From Caenimonas aquaedulcis (lineage in GTDB: Bacteria; Pseudomonadota; Gammaproteobacteria; Burkholderiales; Burkholderiaceae_C), in contig NZ_JADWYS010000001.1 of NCBI RefSeq assembly GCF_015831345.1, positions 754,118 to 818,117 on the forward strand: DNA of 64,000 nt, given 5' to 3'. Position 1 is the stretch's first letter; the number at the start of each line of letters is the position of its first letter. Below, piece after piece: positions 36,249 to 44,936 of this stretch. Under the pieces are notes generated by a model. It was not told where the DNA came from, made no database searches, and worked only from the letters and a program-made list of their open reading frames with translations. The translations under genes were made by a program, and so were the position numbers.

Positions 36249-36985
36249 ACGCGGCGCAGCAGGCGCTGCAGCTTGCCCGGGTGCGGCGGCTTGGGCAGGA
36301 ACGCTTGCGCGCCGGACAGCCAGCCGCGCACGCTGTCGGCGAGCGAGGTGCCGGATTTCGTGACGATCAGGTGCGGGATGGGCGGGCGCGCCTGCTTCAA
36401 TTCCTTGAGGAAGGCCCAGCCTTCCACGTCCGGCAGGTGGAAGTCCACGAGGGCGACGTCGTACTCGTGCTGGCGCGCGAGCTCGAGCGCCTGCGCGCCG
36501 GTCTCGGCTTCGTCGGCCTGCGTCATGTTCGCGAGCGCGAGGCGCGCGCGCAGGTACAGGCGCTCGTCGCGGTCGGGGCTGGCGATGAGCGCGCGTTTGG
36601 GGTGCGCGTCGTCGGCGGGGGGCGGGAGGGTCGTGTCCTCGCCGAACCCGAGGTCGAAGTCCAGGGGGTCGGGGGCGAAGAGCTGGTCCATCGCGGCGAC
36701 GATCTCGGTCCAGGCGATGGGGCGCTGGAAAGTCCGCCACGCGCTGGCCGGGCCGGAAGGGCCGACCCAGATGATCCGCATGCCCGCCAGGTGGGGCGAT
36801 TCGAGCTCGACCGGCGCCTCGTAGCTCAGCCCGTCGAACAGGGCGAGCCGCGGCGCTTCCGGCGCGTCGGGCATCCAGAGGCAGTAGCTGACTTCCCGCG
36901 AATCGGACAGGCGAAACACCGTGTTGAGCGCGTGTCGCTCCACGTCGGTGAATCCGACGACCTTGACGAAGATCCGCTGGCCCAT
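36245..36985 (-). CDS. Response regulator with two receiver-like domains, no output domain
   Basis: The 246-residue protein has a clear C-terminal receiver domain (about 130-240): Asp138/Asp140 acidic pair, phospho-acceptor Asp181 in LVDFHLPDVEG, Thr209 and Lys232 in LPKPP. The N-terminal part (1-105) also has an alternating pattern like a receiver, with Asp51 at the acceptor position, but the conserved Lys is Arg (QRPIAW) and the acidic pair is missing, so it is probably a pseudo-receiver. No DNA-binding or enzymatic output domain is present. No histidine kinase gene is nearby. Function unknown. Confidence 0.72.
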   Translation of the reverse strand: MGQRIFVKVVGFTDVERHALNTVFRLSDSREVSYCLWMPDAPEAPRLALFDGLSYEAPVELESPHLAGMRIIWVGPSGPASAWRTFQRPIAWTEIVAAMDQLFAPDPLDFDLGFGEDTTLPPPADDAHPKRALIASPDRDERLYLRARLALANMTQADEAETGAQALELARQHEYDVALVDFHLPDVEGWAFLKELKQARPPIPHLIVTKSGTSLADSVRGWLSGAQAFLPKPPHPGKLQRLLRRV

Positions 36986-37101
36986 GTGTGACGGCGTGGT
37001 TGGTTGGGGCGATTATGGCGGCAGGCCGTCGCGGTGCAACCTGCAGGCACTTATCCGGCTGCGCCCTCGAAATAGGCGCCAACCCGCGCCCCGCCTTGCG
37101 C

Positions 37102-37142
37102 ATAAGCTTATCCAGATAACGCGCGAACTAAAAAGTAGTTCG
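37102..37142. promoter_or_regulatory. Two dyads upstream of the sulfate assimilation genes
   Basis: A perfect palindrome ATAAGCTTAT (37102-37111) is followed by an inverted repeat CGAACTA-N5-TAGTTCG (37124-37142), both about 24-64 bases before the TSUP start. A CysB-type regulator site is plausible from the downstream genes; this is inferred. Confidence 0.4.
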
Positions 37143-37165
37143 TTCCCATAAGGGGACGCCCTAGA

Positions 37166-37966
37166 GTGACGCCCATGCATGATTTCGCCTTCGTTTTCGC
37201 CGGGTTCTGTGTCGGCCTCGTGGTCGGCCTCACCGGCGTCGGCGGGGGCTCGCTGATGACGCCGCTGTTGATCTTCGGCTTCGGCATCAAGCCCTACCTG
37301 GCCATCGGCACCGACCTGCTCTTCGCCTGCACGACCAAGTTCGGCGGCGCGCTGGGCCTCGCCCGCGCGCGCGTGATCGACTGGCCCATCGTGGGACTGC
37401 TGTCCGCCGGGAGTATCCCCGCGGCCCTCATCACGCTCTTGATCCTGCGGCAGGCAGGTCCCTCCGACCCGGGTGTCCAGGCCGTCATGACGACGACGCT
37501 GGGGCTGGCGCTGCTGCTCACCGCCGCCGCGACGCTGTACAAGGCCATCCGCGGGAAGGACACGCCGCGCGACCTCGACCCCGCGCAGCTGGCCGTGGCG
37601 ACCCGCCCGCGCCACTGGTCGCAGCCGGTGCTGTTCGGCGCCGCGATCGGCGCGCTCGTGTCGCTGACGTCGGTGGGCGCAGGCGCGATCGGCGTCACGG
37701 TGCTGATGTTGCTCTATCCCGCGCTTCCCCTGCCCCGCATCATCGCCGCGGATATCGCCTATGCGGTGCCCCTCACCCTGGTGGCGGGCCTTGGCCATGC
37801 CTCCATCGGTTCCGTCAACTGGCCGCTGCTCGGCACTTTGCTCATTGGCTCGCTCCCGGGCATCTGGCTCGGCTCGCGCCTGGTGCGCCACGCCCCGGAC
37901 CGCCTGATCCGCTCCCTCCTTTCGCTGCTGCTGGCCTATGCCGGCGTGCGGCTGCTCTCCCTCTGA
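37166..37966 (+). CDS. TSUP (TauE/SafE) family permease, probable sulfur-oxyanion transporter
   Basis: A 266-residue membrane protein with about eight helices in two similar halves. GLTGVGGGSLMTPLLI near the N-terminus and LTSVGAGAIGVTVLMLL in the middle are the paired family motifs. GTG 37166 or ATG 37175 may start translation. It begins the run that continues with cysI, so a role in sulfate or sulfite movement is likely. The direction of transport is not settled by sequence. Confidence 0.88.
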   Translation: MTPMHDFAFVFAGFCVGLVVGLTGVGGGSLMTPLLIFGFGIKPYLAIGTDLLFACTTKFGGALGLARARVIDWPIVGLLSAGSIPAALITLLILRQAGPSDPGVQAVMTTTLGLALLLTAAATLYKAIRGKDTPRDLDPAQLAVATRPRHWSQPVLFGAAIGALVSLTSVGAGAIGVTVLMLLYPALPLPRIIAADIAYAVPLTLVAGLGHASIGSVNWPLLGTLLIGSLPGIWLGSRLVRHAPDRLIRSLLSLLLAYAGVRLLSL

Positions 37967-37979
37967 ACCAGACCACAAG

Positions 37980-39800
37980 ATGTATCAATACACAGACTTC
38001 GACAAGCAGATGGTGCGCAACCGCGCCGCCCAGTACCGCGACCAGCTCGAGCGCAATCTCGCCGGCACACTGGGCGACGACGAGTTCCGCCCGCTGCGCC
38101 TGCAGAACGGCTGGTACATCCAGCGCTATGCGCCGATGCTGCGCATTGCCGTGCCTTACGGCGAGATTTCCGGCACGCAGCTGCGCGTGCTCGCCAGGAT
38201 CGCCCGCGAGTACGACCAGCCCGATCCGCAACTGCTGAAGGACGCGCAGGAAAAGCAGTGGGCGCTCGGCGAGCTGCCGGTGAAGGGCGGCACGCCCATC
38301 GTCACGAATTTCAAGTACGGCTACGGCCACTTCACCACGCGCACCAACGTGCAGTTCAACTGGATCCCGCTGGTCAAGAGCGCGGACGTGATGGAGCTGC
38401 TCGCGAGCGTGAACATGCACGGCATCCAGACCAGCGGCAACTGCATCCGCAACATCACGAGCGATGAACTGGCCGGCATCGCCCCCGACGAGATCGCCGA
38501 TCCGCGGCCCTTCTGCGAAATCATGCGCCAGTGGAGCACGCTGCACCCGGAATTCGCGTTCCTGCCGCGCAAGTTCAAGATCGCCGTCAACGGCGCCCGC
38601 GAGGACCGCGCGGCGATCGGCTGGTACGACGTCGGCCTGCAGCTCCTGCGCAACGACGCGGGCGAGCTGGGCTTTCGCGTGCAGGTCGGCGGCGGCATGG
38701 GCCGCACGCCGATCATCGGCACGGTGGTGCGCGAATTCCTGCCCTGGAACCAGCTCCTGAACTACCTCGAAGCCGTCATCCGCGTCTACAACAGCTACGG
38801 CCGCCGCGACAACGCCTGGAAGGCCCGCATCAAGATCCTGGTGAAGGCGGAAGGCCAGCGCTACATCGACCAGGTCGAAGCGGAATACCGGCAGATCCTC
38901 GAGCGCGACGGCGCGCCGCACACCATCACGCAGGCGGAATTCGACCGCGTCGCCGCCTCCTTCGTCCCGCCCGCGCTGAAGGGCGCTCGCAAGGGCGTGG
39001 ATGCGCGCCTGCACGAGATCGTGCGCACGGATGCGGAGGCCGACGCCGCCTACGACCGCTGGCTGCAGCGCAATGTCGCCGAACACAAGAACCCGCAACT
39101 GCGCGCCGTGACCCTGTCCTTCAAGCGCCTGGGCCAGGCGCCCGGCGACGCCAACGCCGAGCAGCTCGAGATCGCCGCGGACCTCGCGGATCGTTTCTCC
39201 GCCGGCGAAGCGCGTGTGACCCACGAGCAGAACCTGCTGCTGCCCTGGGTGCACCAGGACGACCTGCCGGAGCTCTGGGCGGCCGCGCGCAAGGCGGGCC
39301 TGGCCAAGCCGAACATCGGCCTGCTCTCCGACATGATCGCGTGCCCGGGCGGCGACTTCTGCTCGCTCGCCAATGCCCGCTCGCTGCCGATCGCCGAGGC
39401 GATCACGCAGCGCTACCAGGACATCGACGAGCTCGACGACATCGGCGAGATCGACCTGCACATCAGCGGCTGCATCAACTCGTGCGGCCACCACCACAGC
39501 GGCCACATCGGCATCCTGGGCGTCGACAAGGACGGCAAGGAGTGGTATCAGGTCACGCTCGGCGGCGCGGACGGCTCGATCCTGTCCGGCGCGGCCACGC
39601 CCGGCAAGGTGGTCGGCCCGTCGTTCTCCGCCGCCGAAGTGCCGGAGGTGATCGAAGCGCTGCTGGAAACCTACAAGCGCGAGCGCCAGAGCATCGACGG
39701 CAAGTCGGAAACCTTCATCGCCACGCTGCGCCGCGTCGGCATCGACCCGTTCAAGGCCGCGGCCAACGGTGCGCGTTTCACGGAAAAGCAGGTGGCGTGA
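37980..39800 (+). CDS. cysI: Sulfite reductase, hemoprotein subunit
   Basis: Assimilatory sulfite reductase (sulfite to sulfide), 606 residues, of the siroheme-[4Fe-4S] family. The cluster ligands appear as CPGGDFC (C-x5-C) and CINSC (C-x3-C) near residues 457-500. The N-terminal substrate region contains TTRTNVQFNWI and SGNCIRN. The usual flavoprotein partner CysJ is not in the window; like other Burkholderiales genes of this type it may use ferredoxin or another donor. The ATG at 37980 follows the TSUP stop by 13 bases; the DUF934 gene overlaps its stop by one base. Confidence 0.94.
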   Translation: MYQYTDFDKQMVRNRAAQYRDQLERNLAGTLGDDEFRPLRLQNGWYIQRYAPMLRIAVPYGEISGTQLRVLARIAREYDQPDPQLLKDAQEKQWALGELPVKGGTPIVTNFKYGYGHFTTRTNVQFNWIPLVKSADVMELLASVNMHGIQTSGNCIRNITSDELAGIAPDEIADPRPFCEIMRQWSTLHPEFAFLPRKFKIAVNGAREDRAAIGWYDVGLQLLRNDAGELGFRVQVGGGMGRTPIIGTVVREFLPWNQLLNYLEAVIRVYNSYGRRDNAWKARIKILVKAEGQRYIDQVEAEYRQILERDGAPHTITQAEFDRVAASFVPPALKGARKGVDARLHEIVRTDAEADAAYDRWLQRNVAEHKNPQLRAVTLSFKRLGQAPGDANAEQLEIAADLADRFSAGEARVTHEQNLLLPWVHQDDLPELWAAARKAGLAKPNIGLLSDMIACPGGDFCSLANARSLPIAEAITQRYQDIDELDDIGEIDLHISGCINSCGHHHSGHIGILGVDKDGKEWYQVTLGGADGSILSGAATPGKVVGPSFSAAEVPEVIEALLETYKRERQSIDGKSETFIATLRRVGIDPFKAAANGARFTEKQVA

Positions 39801-40198
39801 TGAACATGAACCTCCAACTCATTCTTGCCGCGAACGGCGAGCCGGCTCCCCTGGATTCCGCCAAGGTGCTGCAGCTGCCCAATGACGCCAACCCGCTCGA
39901 AGCGAGCCTCGACGGCATCGAGCGCGTCGAACTCAGCTTCCCGAAATTCACCGACGGCCGCGCCTTCAGCCAGGCCTACCTGCTGCGCCGCCGCCAGGGC
40001 TTCAAGGGCGACATCCGCGCGACGGGCGACGTGCTCGTGGACCAGCTCGTGCAGATGGAGCGCAGCGGCTTTTCCAGCGCGGTGCTGCGCGCCGACCAGG
40101 ACGCCGGCTTCGCGCGCCGCCAGTTCGAGCGGTACGCGGCGTTCTACCAGGGCGACACCCTCGAGCCGACCCCGCATTTCCAGCGAGCTGCCGCATGA
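39800..40198 (+). CDS. DUF934 family protein of the sulfate assimilation operon
   Basis: A 132-residue cytoplasmic protein typically encoded between cysI and cysH in beta- and gammaproteobacteria. The visible core is KFTDGRAFSQAYLLRRRQGFKGDIRATGDVL, of which the first dozen residues are the best conserved. It overlaps cysI (one base) and cysH (four bases), so translation is coupled. Its exact role is not known; it may help sulfite reductase. Confidence 0.9.
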   Translation: MNMNLQLILAANGEPAPLDSAKVLQLPNDANPLEASLDGIERVELSFPKFTDGRAFSQAYLLRRRQGFKGDIRATGDVLVDQLVQMERSGFSSAVLRADQDAGFARRQFERYAAFYQGDTLEPTPHFQRAAA

Positions 40199-40947
40199 GC
40201 GCCATCGACCTGCACGCGCGGCCGTCGAAGACCTTCGACGAGAAGCTCGCGCAAACCCGCGCGTTGCTCCAACGCGCCGCCGCGGAGTTTTCGCCGTTGA
40301 CGCAGGCCTCCAGCCTGGGCGCGGAAGACGTCGTGATCACGCACCTGATCAACGCACTGGGCCTGGACATTCCCGTGTTCGTGCTCGACACCGGCATGCT
40401 GCACGCGGAAACGCTGGCGCTGCTGGAGCGCACGCGCGCGACGTCGAAGGCGCCTGTCAACGTGTACCGCCCCGTCAACGAAGCGGTGATCCAGTTCGTC
40501 GCGCGCGAAGGCAAGGAGCCGATGTACAAGAGCATCGAGCTGCGCAAGGCCTGCTGCCACATCCGCAAGGTCGAGCCGCTGGAGCGCGCCCTGGCGGGCA
40601 AGCGTGCCTGGATCACCGGCCTGCGCCGCGAGCAGTCGAACGCGCGCGCCGACGTGCCCCTCATCGACACGAGCGACGAGGCGGAAACGGGCCGCACGAA
40701 GTTCAATCCCCTGGTCGACTGGACGTGGGGCGACGTGTGGCACTACATCAAGCTGAACGGCGTCGACTACAACCCGCTGCACGACGACTTCTTCCCGAGC
40801 ATCGGCTGCGCGCCCTGCACCCGCGCCATCAGCCTCGGCGAGGACTTCCGCGCCGGCCGCTGGTGGTGGGAAGACGAAGCAGCCAAGGAATGCGGCCTTC
40901 ACGTGAAGCAGCCGGAACACGCCCAGGACGATCGGATCACCGCATGA
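40195..40947 (+). CDS. cysH: Adenylyl-sulfate (APS) reductase
   Basis: Reduces APS to sulfite in the cytoplasm, 250 residues. Two cysteine pairs, in RKACCHIRK and IGCAPCTR, are the [4Fe-4S] ligands of the APS-type enzyme. They are absent from PAPS-type enzymes such as E. coli CysH. This fits the lack of an APS kinase gene (cysC) here. The PP-loop region is ASSLGAEDVV. It overlaps DUF934 and cysD by four bases on each side. Confidence 0.94.
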   Translation: MSAIDLHARPSKTFDEKLAQTRALLQRAAAEFSPLTQASSLGAEDVVITHLINALGLDIPVFVLDTGMLHAETLALLERTRATSKAPVNVYRPVNEAVIQFVAREGKEPMYKSIELRKACCHIRKVEPLERALAGKRAWITGLRREQSNARADVPLIDTSDEAETGRTKFNPLVDWTWGDVWHYIKLNGVDYNPLHDDFFPSIGCAPCTRAISLGEDFRAGRWWWEDEAAKECGLHVKQPEHAQDDRITA

Positions 40948-41876
40948 ATGCCCGCGCAGAACCCCAGTTGCTCGCCCCCCTGAGCAACCTCCACCTCGAC
41001 GCGCTGGAGGAGGAAGCCATCTTCATCCTGCGCGAAGTCGCCGCCGCGTTCGAGCGGCCCACCCTCCTTTTCTCGGGCGGCAAGGATTCCCTCGTGCTGC
41101 TCAAGTGCGCAGAAAAAGCGTTCGGCGCCGGGCGCATCCCGTACCCGCTGCTGATGATCGACACCGGGCACAACTTCCCGGAGGTCACGGCATTCCGCGA
41201 TTTCCGCGCGAAGGAACTCGGCGCCGAACTCATCGTGCGCAACGTGGAAGACTCCATGAAGCGCGGTACCGTGCGGCTTGCGCACCCGGGCGAATCGCGC
41301 AACGTGCACCAGTCCGTGACGCTGCTGGAAGCCATCGAGGAATTCCGCTTCGACGCGCTGATCGGCGGCGCGCGCCGCGACGAAGAGAAGGCCCGCGCCA
41401 AAGAGCGCATCTTCTCCCACCGCGACAGCTTCGGCCAATGGCAGCCCAAGGCCCAGCGGCCCGAACTCTGGACGCTCTTCAACACGCGCCTGCAGCCCGG
41501 CGAGCATTTCCGCGTGTTCCCGATCTCCAACTGGACCGAGCTCGATGTGTGGCAATACATCGAGCGCGAAAAGATCGCGCTGCCCTCGATCTACTACGCG
41601 CACCAGCGCCAGGTGGTCGAGCGCAAGGGCCTTCTCGTGCCCGTGACCGAGCTCACGCCGCCGCGCGACGGCGAGGAAGTCGTCGAGCGCACCGTGCGCT
41701 TTCGCACCGTCGGCGACATCACCTGCACCTGCCCGGTGGAGAGCCCCGCCGCCGACGCGGCGCAGGTCGTCGTCGAAACGCTCACGGTGGACGTGAGCGA
41801 GCGCGGCGCGACGCGCATGGACGACAAGACCTCCGACGCTTCCATGGAGAAGCGCAAGAAAGACGGGTACTTCTGA
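40944..41876 (+). CDS. cysD: Sulfate adenylyltransferase subunit 2
   Basis: Catalytic subunit of ATP sulfurylase, 310 residues. The PP-loop SGGKDS is near residue 44, and the family segments LIGGARRDEEKARAKER and FPISNWTELDVWQYI are present. It combines with CysN, whose GTP hydrolysis drives APS formation. It overlaps cysH by four bases and cysN by one base. Confidence 0.97.
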   Translation: MNARAEPQLLAPLSNLHLDALEEEAIFILREVAAAFERPTLLFSGGKDSLVLLKCAEKAFGAGRIPYPLLMIDTGHNFPEVTAFRDFRAKELGAELIVRNVEDSMKRGTVRLAHPGESRNVHQSVTLLEAIEEFRFDALIGGARRDEEKARAKERIFSHRDSFGQWQPKAQRPELWTLFNTRLQPGEHFRVFPISNWTELDVWQYIEREKIALPSIYYAHQRQVVERKGLLVPVTELTPPRDGEEVVERTVRFRTVGDITCTCPVESPAADAAQVVVETLTVDVSERGATRMDDKTSDASMEKRKKDGYF

Positions 41877-43174
41877 TGACAGCCGACCTCCCTTCCGTCG
41901 CCGAAGCACGCGCCGGGCACGACCATATCTCCGCCCTGCGCTTCATCACCTGCGGCAGCGTCGACGACGGCAAGAGCACGCTGATCGGCCGCCTGCTGGT
42001 GGACAGCAAGGCCGTGCTGCAGGACCAGCTCGCGGGCGTGCAGCGCTCGGGCGAAACCGACCTCGCGCTGCTCACCGACGGCCTGTCCGCCGAGCGCGAA
42101 CAGGGCATCACCATCGACGTGGCTTACCGGTACTTCGCGACGCCGACCCGCAAGTTCATCATCGGCGACGCGCCGGGGCACGAGCAGTACACGCGCAACA
42201 TGGTGACGGCCGCCTCCAGCGCGGACGCCGCCGTGGTACTCGTCGACGCGACCAAGCTGCAATGGCAGAACCCCGGCCTCGAACTCCTGCCGCAAACGCG
42301 CCGCCATTCGTTGCTGGTAAACCTGCTGCGCGTGCCGTCCATCGTCTTCGCGGTGAACAAGCTCGACGCAGTCGAAGACCCGGCGGTCGCCTTCAACAAC
42401 ATCTCGGGCGCCTTGCAGGCGTTCGCCACGGCCGCGGGCATCGCCGTGCGTGGCGTGATCCCGATTTCCGCGCTCAAGGGCCACAACGTGGTCGAGGCCA
42501 AGCCGGGCTGGTGCGGCTACCAGGGGCCGTCGCTGCTGCAGTTGCTCGAACGCCTGGACGTGGTGGCAGCGGAAACTTCCGAGCCTTTCGCCTTCCCGGT
42601 GCAGTGGGTGGAGAAGTTCTCCTCGTCCGCGGACACGAGCCAGGGCCGCCGCGTCTTCTGGGGCCGCGTGGCCACGGGCGCGATACGGACGGGCCAGGAG
42701 GTCAAGGTGGCGCCCGGCGGCCAGACGGCGATCGTCGCGCAGGTGCTCAACCACGTGCGGGTCCCGGGCGACGTCCCCGCGGGCCACAGCGCGGGCATCG
42801 TGCTCGATCGCGAAGTCGACGTGTCGAGGGGCGACTGGCTGCTCGCGCCGGGCGCCGCGGAACCCTCGCGGGAGATTTCCGCCACCATCGCCTGGATGGA
42901 CGACGAGCCGCTGGTCGCAGGCCGGGTGTACTACGCGCTGCACGGCCACCGCTGGGTCAAGGCGCGGGTCAAGCGCATCGTCCACAGGCTGGACGTGAAC
43001 ACCCTCGCCGAGGCGGACGCGACCCAGCTGGAGCCGAATTCGATCGGCCACATCGAACTGGCGCTGCAGGAACCGCTCTCCACGCTGCCCTATGCGCGCT
43101 CGCGCATCCTGGGCTCGCTGGTGCTGGTGGACTCCGCTACCCACAAGACATCCGGGGCCGTGCTGGTGAGATAA
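41876..43174 (+). CDS. cysN: Sulfate adenylyltransferase subunit 1 (GTPase)
   Basis: EF-Tu-like GTPase partner of CysD, 432 residues. The GTP motifs GSVDDGKST, DAPGHEQYTRN and NKLDA are visible. It ends after the EF-Tu-like domains and carries no CysC (APS kinase) extension, consistent with an APS-type CysH. It is the last gene of the sulfate operon; fdxA follows after 62 bases with a likely own promoter. Confidence 0.97.
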   Translation: MTADLPSVAEARAGHDHISALRFITCGSVDDGKSTLIGRLLVDSKAVLQDQLAGVQRSGETDLALLTDGLSAEREQGITIDVAYRYFATPTRKFIIGDAPGHEQYTRNMVTAASSADAAVVLVDATKLQWQNPGLELLPQTRRHSLLVNLLRVPSIVFAVNKLDAVEDPAVAFNNISGALQAFATAAGIAVRGVIPISALKGHNVVEAKPGWCGYQGPSLLQLLERLDVVAAETSEPFAFPVQWVEKFSSSADTSQGRRVFWGRVATGAIRTGQEVKVAPGGQTAIVAQVLNHVRVPGDVPAGHSAGIVLDREVDVSRGDWLLAPGAAEPSREISATIAWMDDEPLVAGRVYYALHGHRWVKARVKRIVHRLDVNTLAEADATQLEPNSIGHIELALQEPLSTLPYARSRILGSLVLVDSATHKTSGAVLVR

Positions 43175-43236
43175 CGGCCCGCTGCCTGCCGAGCCCATAA
43201 AATCGGGGGTTTGTCCCCTTTCGAAGCCATTCCAAC

Positions 43237-43566
43237 ATGACCCACGTCGTCACCGAATCCTGTATCCGCTGCAAGTACACCGACTGCGTGGACGTCTGCC
43301 CCGTGGATTGCTTCCGCGAAGGCCCCAACATGCTCGTCATCGACCCCGACGAATGCATCGACTGCGCGGTGTGCATCCCCGAGTGCCCCGTCAATGCGAT
43401 CTACGCCGAGGAAGACGTGCCGCCGGACCAGCTCAATTTCATCAAGCTCAACGTCGAACTCACGCAGGCCGCGGGCTGGAAGAGCATCACCAAGCGCAAG
43501 GAGCCGCCGCCGGACGCCGACGAGTGGAAGGACAAGACGGGCAAGCTCTCCGAGCTCGTGCGGTAG
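43237..43566 (+). CDS. fdxA: 7Fe ferredoxin (FdxA type)
   Basis: A 109-residue ferredoxin with a [3Fe-4S] and a [4Fe-4S] cluster. The cysteine patterns are [18 protein letters not shown] and [12 protein letters not shown], with the C-terminal extension usual in this family. The gap upstream contains ATAAAAT, a possible -10. The ferredoxin-NADP reductase gene follows after 64 bases, so the two proteins probably work together. Supplying CysI with electrons is a possibility, not shown. Confidence 0.96.
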   Translation: MTHVVTESCIRCKYTDCVDVCPVDCFREGPNMLVIDPDECIDCAVCIPECPVNAIYAEEDVPPDQLNFIKLNVELTQAAGWKSITKRKEPPPDADEWKDKTGKLSELVR

Positions 43567-43630
43567 CGCAATCCGCGCACTTCTTGAGCCATCGCAAGGG
43601 AAGGCGGGTCGCAGGCAGGTAGCATTTGCA

Positions 43631-44731
43631 ATGGAACCACAACTCAACCAAGAAGTGATCGACACAGCCGCCGCGCACGACGGGCCGATCGAGACCGATG
43701 CGGTCATCGTCGGCGCCGGGCCCGTCGGGCTGTTCCAGGTGTTCGAGCTCGGCCTGCTCGAGATCAAGGCGCACGTGATCGACTCGCTCGCCTATCCGGG
43801 CGGCCAGTGCGTCGAGCTCTATCCCGACAAGCCGATCTACGACATCCCGGCCGTGCCCGTGTGCACGGGCCAGGAATTGACGGACAACCTGCTCAAGCAG
43901 ATCGAGCCCTTCGGCGCGACCTTCCACTTCGGCCAGGAAGTGACCACCGTCGAGAAGAAGGACGACGGCCGCTTCTACGTCGAGACTTCCAGGGGCACGC
44001 GTTTCCTCACGAAGACGATCTTCATCGCCGCCGGCGTCGGCGCGTTCCAGCCGCGCCTGCTGAAGGTCGATGGCCTGGAGCGCTTCGAGGGCACGCAGCT
44101 GCATTACCGAGTCAAGAACCCCGCCGACTTCGCGGGCAAGAACCTGGTGATCGTGGGCGGCGGCGACTCCGCGCTGGACTGGGCCCTGAACTTCGTGCAG
44201 GACGGCTCGCACAAGGCTGAAAGCGTGATCCTCATCCACCGCCGCGACGGCTTCAAGGCCGCGCCCGCTTCGGTGGCCAAGATGAAGGAGCTGTGCGACG
44301 CGCTGGAGATGCAGTTCATCGTGGGCCAGGTCACCGGCTACGAGGAAAAGGACGGCCGCCTCACCGGCGTGAAGGTCACCGGCTCCGACGCCGTGACGCG
44401 CGTCGTTCCGCTGGACGTGCTGCTGGTTTTCTTCGGCCTGAGTCCCAAGCTCGGCCCGATCGCCGAGTGGGGCCTGGACATCGAACGCAAGCAGGTCAAG
44501 GTCGACACCGAGAAATTCGCGACCAGCACGCCGGGCATCTTCGCGGTGGGCGACATCAACACCTATCCGGGCAAGAAGAAGCTGATCCTCTCCGGCTTCC
44601 ACGAATGCGCGCTGGCCGCATTTGCCGCGGCACCCTTCATCTTCCCCGACAAGAAGATCCACCTGCAGTACACGACGACCAGCCCGAAGCTGCACAAGGT
44701 GCTCGGGGTCGAGTCGCCGGTTTTCGACTGA
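43631..44731 (+). CDS. Ferredoxin-NADP reductase (thioredoxin-reductase-like type)
   Basis: A 366-residue flavoprotein of the type-2 ferredoxin-NADP reductase family, which lacks the CxxC of thioredoxin reductases. FAD-binding motif GAGPVGLFQ is near residue 27, the NADPH motif [10 protein letters not shown] near 173, and GDINTYPG near the C-terminus. The ATG at 43631 is preceded by a weak ribosome site. It likely moves electrons between NADPH and the FdxA encoded next to it. Confidence 0.93.
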   Translation: MEPQLNQEVIDTAAAHDGPIETDAVIVGAGPVGLFQVFELGLLEIKAHVIDSLAYPGGQCVELYPDKPIYDIPAVPVCTGQELTDNLLKQIEPFGATFHFGQEVTTVEKKDDGRFYVETSRGTRFLTKTIFIAAGVGAFQPRLLKVDGLERFEGTQLHYRVKNPADFAGKNLVIVGGGDSALDWALNFVQDGSHKAESVILIHRRDGFKAAPASVAKMKELCDALEMQFIVGQVTGYEEKDGRLTGVKVTGSDAVTRVVPLDVLLVFFGLSPKLGPIAEWGLDIERKQVKVDTEKFATSTPGIFAVGDINTYPGKKKLILSGFHECALAAFAAAPFIFPDKKIHLQYTTTSPKLHKVLGVESPVFD

Positions 44732-44771
44732 GGCATTCGCTTAGAATTCCGCTCGTGTCCGAAAGGGCACA

Positions 44772-44857
44772 TCCGCTAGGGGTGTTGGCGCTCGAAAGGC
44801 GCTGACTGAGAAAAACCCTTTGAACCTGATTGAGGTAATCCTCGCGCAGGGAAGCAA
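44772..44857 (+). promoter_or_regulatory. TPP (thiamine pyrophosphate) riboswitch
   Basis: The sequence carries the conserved THI-element blocks in order: AGGGGTG, CTGAGA (44805-44810), ACCC, CCTGA (44825-44829), GGTAAT and CGCAGGGAAG. Spacing and order match the TPP aptamer. A hairpin at 44868-44890 (GCGCCC/GGGCGC) follows and could be the expression platform; it has no T-run, so translational control is more likely than intrinsic termination. Confidence 0.93.
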
Positions 44858-44936
44858 GCTCTCCGGCGGCGCCCTCTTCTCCCGGGCGCTTGACGCCACA
44901 GCAAGCCGACCTGCCATCGCGTTGAAAGAAAACGTT

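Noticed and set aside
44820..44936. N-terminal extension of the TonB receptor from 44820
   Set aside because: This frame is the TPP riboswitch and leader; the signal peptide begins at ATG 44937 with a good ribosome site.
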